Assembly (NCBI GenBank): GCA_046076025.1
Contig: JBJTRF010000189.1
Span: 1 to 12,012, forward strand
Direction of reading: 5' to 3'
Length of the DNA: 12,012 nt
Source: UBA668 sp046076025
GTDB taxonomy: Bacteria; Actinomycetota; Acidimicrobiia; Acidimicrobiales; Ilumatobacteraceae
Both the position numbers and the translations under genes were made by a program. Shown here piece by piece: positions 7,398-12,012 of the stretch. How positions within the stretch are numbered: position 1 is the first letter of the stretch; each line of letters opens with the position of its first letter. The notes beneath the pieces were generated by a model, which had not been told where the DNA came from, made no database searches, and saw only the letters and a list, made by a program, of their open reading frames with translations.

Positions 7398-7412
7398 GGC
7401 GGCCTAGCCGCC
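7398..7412. terminator. GC-rich hairpin after the LPDTG protein gene, possible terminator
   Basis: GGCGGC and GCCGCC pair perfectly across a 3-nt CTA loop, 17 nt after the stop codon. There is no T-tract, so it is not a classic intrinsic terminator. GC hairpins without U-tails are often proposed for high-GC actinobacteria. It is the only clear hairpin between this gene and kup. Confidence 0.35.
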
Positions 7413-7432
7413 CAGCACATCCGTCGACGAAC

Positions 7433-7438
7433 TAGCGT
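7433..7438 (+). promoter_or_regulatory. kup: Candidate -10 element for a leaderless kup transcript
   Basis: TAGCGT fits the actinobacterial TANNNT -10 pattern and ends exactly 7 nt before the kup GTG, so transcription would be expected to begin at or next to the first base of the start codon. No Shine-Dalgarno is present between it and the GTG. No good -35 is visible at the usual distance. Confidence 0.45.
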
Positions 7439-7445
7439 CGCCGCA

Positions 7446-9320
7446 GTGGCACATGATCACGGAAATGGGGCGGCCCGCGGCGCGCTCGTACTTGGCGCAC
7501 TCGGCATCGTCTACGGCGACATCGGCACCAGCCCGCTGTATGCCCTGAAGGAGACGTTCACCGAGGAGTCGCACGAGCTCACGGTCGACGCCGTCAACGT
7601 GTACGGCGTCTGCTCGCTGGCGTTCTGGTCGCTGCTGGTGATCATCTCGCTGAAGTACGTGGCCTTCGTGATGCGCGCCGACAACAAGGGCGAGGGCGGC
7701 ATCCTGGCGCTCACCAGCCTGGTGATGAAGCGGCACGATCACGTGGCCAAGGCCGGCGTGCTCGTCGGCCTCGGCGTGTTCGGCACGGCACTGCTGTACG
7801 GCGACGGCATCATCACGCCGGCCATCTCGGTGCTGAGCGCCGTCGAGGGACTCGAGCGCGTCTCGCCCTCGTTCGACGCGTGGGTGGTGCCCATTGCCGT
7901 CGTCATCCTCCTCGGCCTCTTCATCGTGCAGAAGCGCGGCACCGGTGCGGTGGGCAGGGTGTTCGGGCCGATCATGGTCGTCTGGTTCGTTGTCATCGCA
8001 GTGCTGGGACTCCGCCAGATCGTCAACGAGCCGGGCATCTTCCGCTCGATGTGGCCGGGTTATGCGGTCGACTTCTTCCGCTACGAGTCGTCGAAGGCGT
8101 TCCTGTCGCTGGGATCGATCTTCCTCGTGGTCACCGGTGGCGAGGCGCTCTACGCCGACATGGGCCACTTCGGGCGCAAGCCGATCATGATCGGCTGGTA
8201 CGTGCTGGTGCTGCCAGCCCTGCTGTTGAACTACTGGGGACAGGGCGCACTGCTGCTGCAGCGGCCGCAGGAGATCGAATCGGCGTTCTTCGCGATGGCC
8301 CCGCAGTCGCTAGCACTGCCGTTGACACTGCTGGCCACGATGGCCACGATCATCGCCTCACAGGCGCTGATCTCGGGCGTCTTCAGCCTCACCCAGCAGG
8401 CCGTGCAGCTCGACTACCTGCCGCGCATCCGCATCCAGCACACATCGCACGAGCACTCCGGTCAGATCTACGTGCCGCTCGTGAACTGGGCGCTGATGGT
8501 GGCGTGCATCGGCCTCGTGCTCGGCTTCCGCTCGGCCAGCAACCTGGCAGCGGCATACGGCATCGCCGTGACGATGACGATGGCGATCACGACGCTCATC
8601 TTCTTCCGGGTGCTCACCGATCGATGGTCGTGGCCGCGCTGGCGCGCCTTCCTGCTGTGCGTGCCGCTCATCGTGGTGGAGATCGGCTTCCTCGGTGCCA
8701 ATGTCGTGAAGATCCCCCACGGCGGATGGTTCGCGCTCACCGTGGGCCTGCTGTTGATGGTGCAGATGTCGACCTGGCGACGGGGCAGGGCACTGGTAGC
8801 GCAGCGCATCCACAGGGGCGAACGCGATCTCTCTGATGTGCTCGGAAAGCACACCGATGCCAAGCGGGTCAGCGGCACCGGCGTGTTCCTGTTCAAAGAC
8901 CTCGAGAAGGCGCCGCCGGCACTGGTGAACAACCTCGACCACAACAAGGTGCTGCACCGCACCACGATCATCGTCGCTGTCGAGACTGCCGACGAGCCGC
9001 GCGTCGATCCGTCGATGCGGTCCGAGGTCGACCGCGCCGAGCCGGGCGTGTTCAAGGTGCTGCTGCGGTACGGCTTCATGGAGGAACCCGACGTGCCGGC
9101 AGTCCTCGCTGCACTCGACGTGCGCGGCCTCGACTTCGATCCCGACGACGTCACCTATTTCATCGGCCGCGAGTCGATCGTGGCCGGCAAGGCCCCCGGC
9201 ATGAACCCGCTGCGGGAGCACCTGTTCGTGTGGCTCAACCGAGGCGCCGACAGCGCCGTGCGCTTCTTCAACCTCCCTGATGACAAGGTGTTCGAGGTGG
9301 GCTCGCGCGTCGAGATCTGA
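7446..9320 (+). CDS. kup: Low-affinity K+ uptake permease of the KUP/HAK/KT family
   Basis: Kup (624 aa) is an integral membrane K+/H+ symporter that takes up potassium. Length is almost identical to the E. coli protein (622 aa). Family signatures are GIVYGDIGTSPLYALKE (from residue 20), ADNKGEGGILAL in the next helix-loop, YGDGIITPAISVLSAVEG (from 118, with Asp120 in the conserved position) and TGGEALYADMGHFG (230-243). About twelve hydrophobic helices occupy the first 440 residues, and a soluble cytoplasmic domain follows to the end. The start is GTG at 7446: GDIGTSPLY then falls at residue 24, as is normal, and no later in-frame start would keep the first helix. No Shine-Dalgarno precedes it, and a TANNNT element 7 nt upstream suggests a leaderless mRNA. 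The neighbours (a surface protein and acs) do not suggest an operon role. Confidence 0.96.
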   Translation: MAHDHGNGAARGALVLGALGIVYGDIGTSPLYALKETFTEESHELTVDAVNVYGVCSLAFWSLLVIISLKYVAFVMRADNKGEGGILALTSLVMKRHDHVAKAGVLVGLGVFGTALLYGDGIITPAISVLSAVEGLERVSPSFDAWVVPIAVVILLGLFIVQKRGTGAVGRVFGPIMVVWFVVIAVLGLRQIVNEPGIFRSMWPGYAVDFFRYESSKAFLSLGSIFLVVTGGEALYADMGHFGRKPIMIGWYVLVLPALLLNYWGQGALLLQRPQEIESAFFAMAPQSLALPLTLLATMATIIASQALISGVFSLTQQAVQLDYLPRIRIQHTSHEHSGQIYVPLVNWALMVACIGLVLGFRSASNLAAAYGIAVTMTMAITTLIFFRVLTDRWSWPRWRAFLLCVPLIVVEIGFLGANVVKIPHGGWFALTVGLLLMVQMSTWRRGRALVAQRIHRGERDLSDVLGKHTDAKRVSGTGVFLFKDLEKAPPALVNNLDHNKVLHRTTIIVAVETADEPRVDPSMRSEVDRAEPGVFKVLLRYGFMEEPDVPAVLAALDVRGLDFDPDDVTYFIGRESIVAGKAPGMNPLREHLFVWLNRGADSAVRFFNLPDDKVFEVGSRVEI

Positions 9321-9336
9321 GGTCGGGGGGTCGCGC

Positions 9337-9355
9337 TAATCTCCGCGGGCGGGGG
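9337..9355 (+). promoter_or_regulatory. acs: Candidate -10 element and Shine-Dalgarno of acs
   Basis: TAATCT (9337-9342) is a good TANNNT -10 element. A start about 7 nt downstream would give a leader of around 13 nt, in which GGGGG (9351-9355) lies 7 nt before the ATG and can serve as Shine-Dalgarno. No convincing -35 is seen at 16-18 nt. The intergenic gap is only 42 nt, so read-through from kup is also possible. Confidence 0.4.
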
Positions 9356-9362
9356 TACCGAG

Positions 9363-11312
<1,950 letters not shown>

Positions 11313-11364
11313 GCGCGGCCGCGACAATGCTCAAGACCGTGTTCAGAATGCCGATACCCCACCC

Positions 11365-12012
11365 GTGAGCAGCGACGACCCGAGGAACCCGCCGTCCGGC
11401 GACGCCCCGCAGCGTCGACCCGACCCCGTGGGCGGCCTCGACGCCGCCCGCCGCCTGCTCGAGACGCCTCTGCTCGACGGTGCGGAGGTGGCGCCGCGTG
11501 CTGCCGTGCCCGAGGTGAAGCCACTGGTTTGGGAGCACGTCGTGCGCCCACTCGACGGCACGCCCGCCGGGGGCCTGCCCCGGATCCCACCCCCGACCCC
11601 GGTGGCCGAACCCGACCCGCCGACGTCGATGTCGACCGTCGACGAGTCGGCCGCTCCGCTGCCCGACCTCGGGATGCCGCGGACGGCGCCGCCGATCGAC
11701 TTCGCGGCACTGCGACTGGGCGTGGCCGATGCGGTGGCCGGCGCAGGCGTGCGCGACGACATCAGCCTCGACGCGGTCGTCGACGGGCGGTCGAAGGATC
11801 ATGTCACCGCCGAGATCGACCGTCTGGCGTTCGTCGCTGACGCTCCCGTCGGCATCCCTGGCGCCGACACGCGCAATGACGACACGCACCGTGACGACAC
11901 GCACCGTGCCGACACGCCGGAATCCGATGGCGGGGAAGCGGCGTCGGCAGACATCGTCGACGATGGCGACTCGGTCGTCGATGCGTCGGGCGACATCCTC
12001 ATCGTCGAGGCC
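11365..12012 (+). CDS. Hypothetical acidic, Pro/Asp-rich protein, 5' part (continues beyond window)
   Basis: The frame from GTG at 11365 is open for 216 codons to the window edge without a stop, with the same strong G/C third-position bias as the neighbouring genes, so it is very likely coding. I do not recognise it. The sequence begins MSSDDPRNPPSGD, has no signal peptide or membrane segment, and is rich in Asp, Pro, Ala and Val. A Pro-rich stretch with RIPPPTPVAEPDPP (about residues 73-86) is followed by a more ordered-looking part around DFAALRLGVADAVAGAG. Next come four 5-residue repeats (residues 167-186) and an acidic segment. It resembles a disordered N-terminal region preceding a domain outside the window. 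No Shine-Dalgarno precedes the GTG. The TGA of a 13-codon reading frame overlaps it. GTG is chosen because no ATG occurs upstream in frame after the acs stop. Confidence 0.7.
   Translation, partial: MSSDDPRNPPSGDAPQRRPDPVGGLDAARRLLETPLLDGAEVAPRAAVPEVKPLVWEHVVRPLDGTPAGGLPRIPPPTPVAEPDPPTSMSTVDESAAPLPDLGMPRTAPPIDFAALRLGVADAVAGAGVRDDISLDAVVDGRSKDHVTAEIDRLAFVADAPVGIPGADTRNDDTHRDDTHRADTPESDGGEAASADIVDDGDSVVDASGDILIVEA
11863..11922 (+). repeat. Four tandem 15-bp repeats inside the hypothetical gene
   Basis: Four consecutive 15-bp units encode ADTRN, DDTHR, DDTHR and ADTPE. The two central units are identical (GACGACACGCACCGT) and the flanking ones are diverged, the usual picture of a coding minisatellite. 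The unit length keeps the frame, so copy number can change without destroying the gene. Confidence 0.85.

Noticed and set aside
11314..11323. CGCGGCCGCG palindrome just after acs considered as a terminator
   Set aside because: It is a perfect 10-bp palindrome with no loop and no T-tract, and is common by chance in DNA this GC-rich.

Overview
The window is GC-rich, with strong G/C bias at third codon positions, and every credible gene lies on the + strand. The gene content (nuo operon, Kup, Acs), a secreted protein with a long Thr/Ser linker and an LPDTG sorting signal, GTG starts and apparently leaderless or near-leaderless promoters all suggest a high-GC actinobacterium. The Thr-run linker style recalls the class Acidimicrobiia, but that placement is an inference from sequence style and was not tested by phylogeny.

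Region 1 (1-6561) is the 3' end of a respiratory complex I operon: the last 40 codons of nuoK, then complete nuoL, nuoM and nuoN. Spacing is tight: nuoK and nuoL overlap by 1 base, and the gaps are 12 nt (nuoL-nuoM) and 4 nt (nuoM-nuoN). The operon continues without a break into a MidA/NDUFAF7-family (DUF185) SAM-dependent methyltransferase gene whose GTG start lies inside nuoN. In mitochondria NDUFAF7 methylates the NuoD homologue during complex I assembly, so this is probably a complex I assembly gene co-expressed with its target complex. NuoL and NuoM each carry a His/Asp-rich insertion at the same position in the antiporter-like fold.

Region 2 (6562-7445) holds a small secreted, wall-anchored protein of 228 aa. 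It has a signal peptide, a two-Cys N-terminal domain, a Thr/Ser-rich stalk, LPDTG, a hydrophobic segment and a basic tail. It is preceded by a good sigma-70-type promoter candidate and followed by a short GC hairpin.

Region 3 (7446-11312) holds the potassium transporter gene kup, apparently read from a leaderless GTG transcript, and acs (acetyl-CoA synthetase), which has its own candidate -10 element and a very short leader.

Region 4 (11365 to the window edge) is the 5' part of an unrecognised acidic, Pro-rich protein. It contains a four-copy 5-residue tandem repeat and has no stop before the window ends.

No tRNA, rRNA, CRISPR array, insertion sequence or phage gene was seen. No stretch longer than 133 bases lacks a gene. 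The strongest leads are the nuoN-midA linkage, the paired His-rich loops of NuoL and NuoM, and the LPDTG protein with its 'VKxG ... ISHxxxCY' domain.
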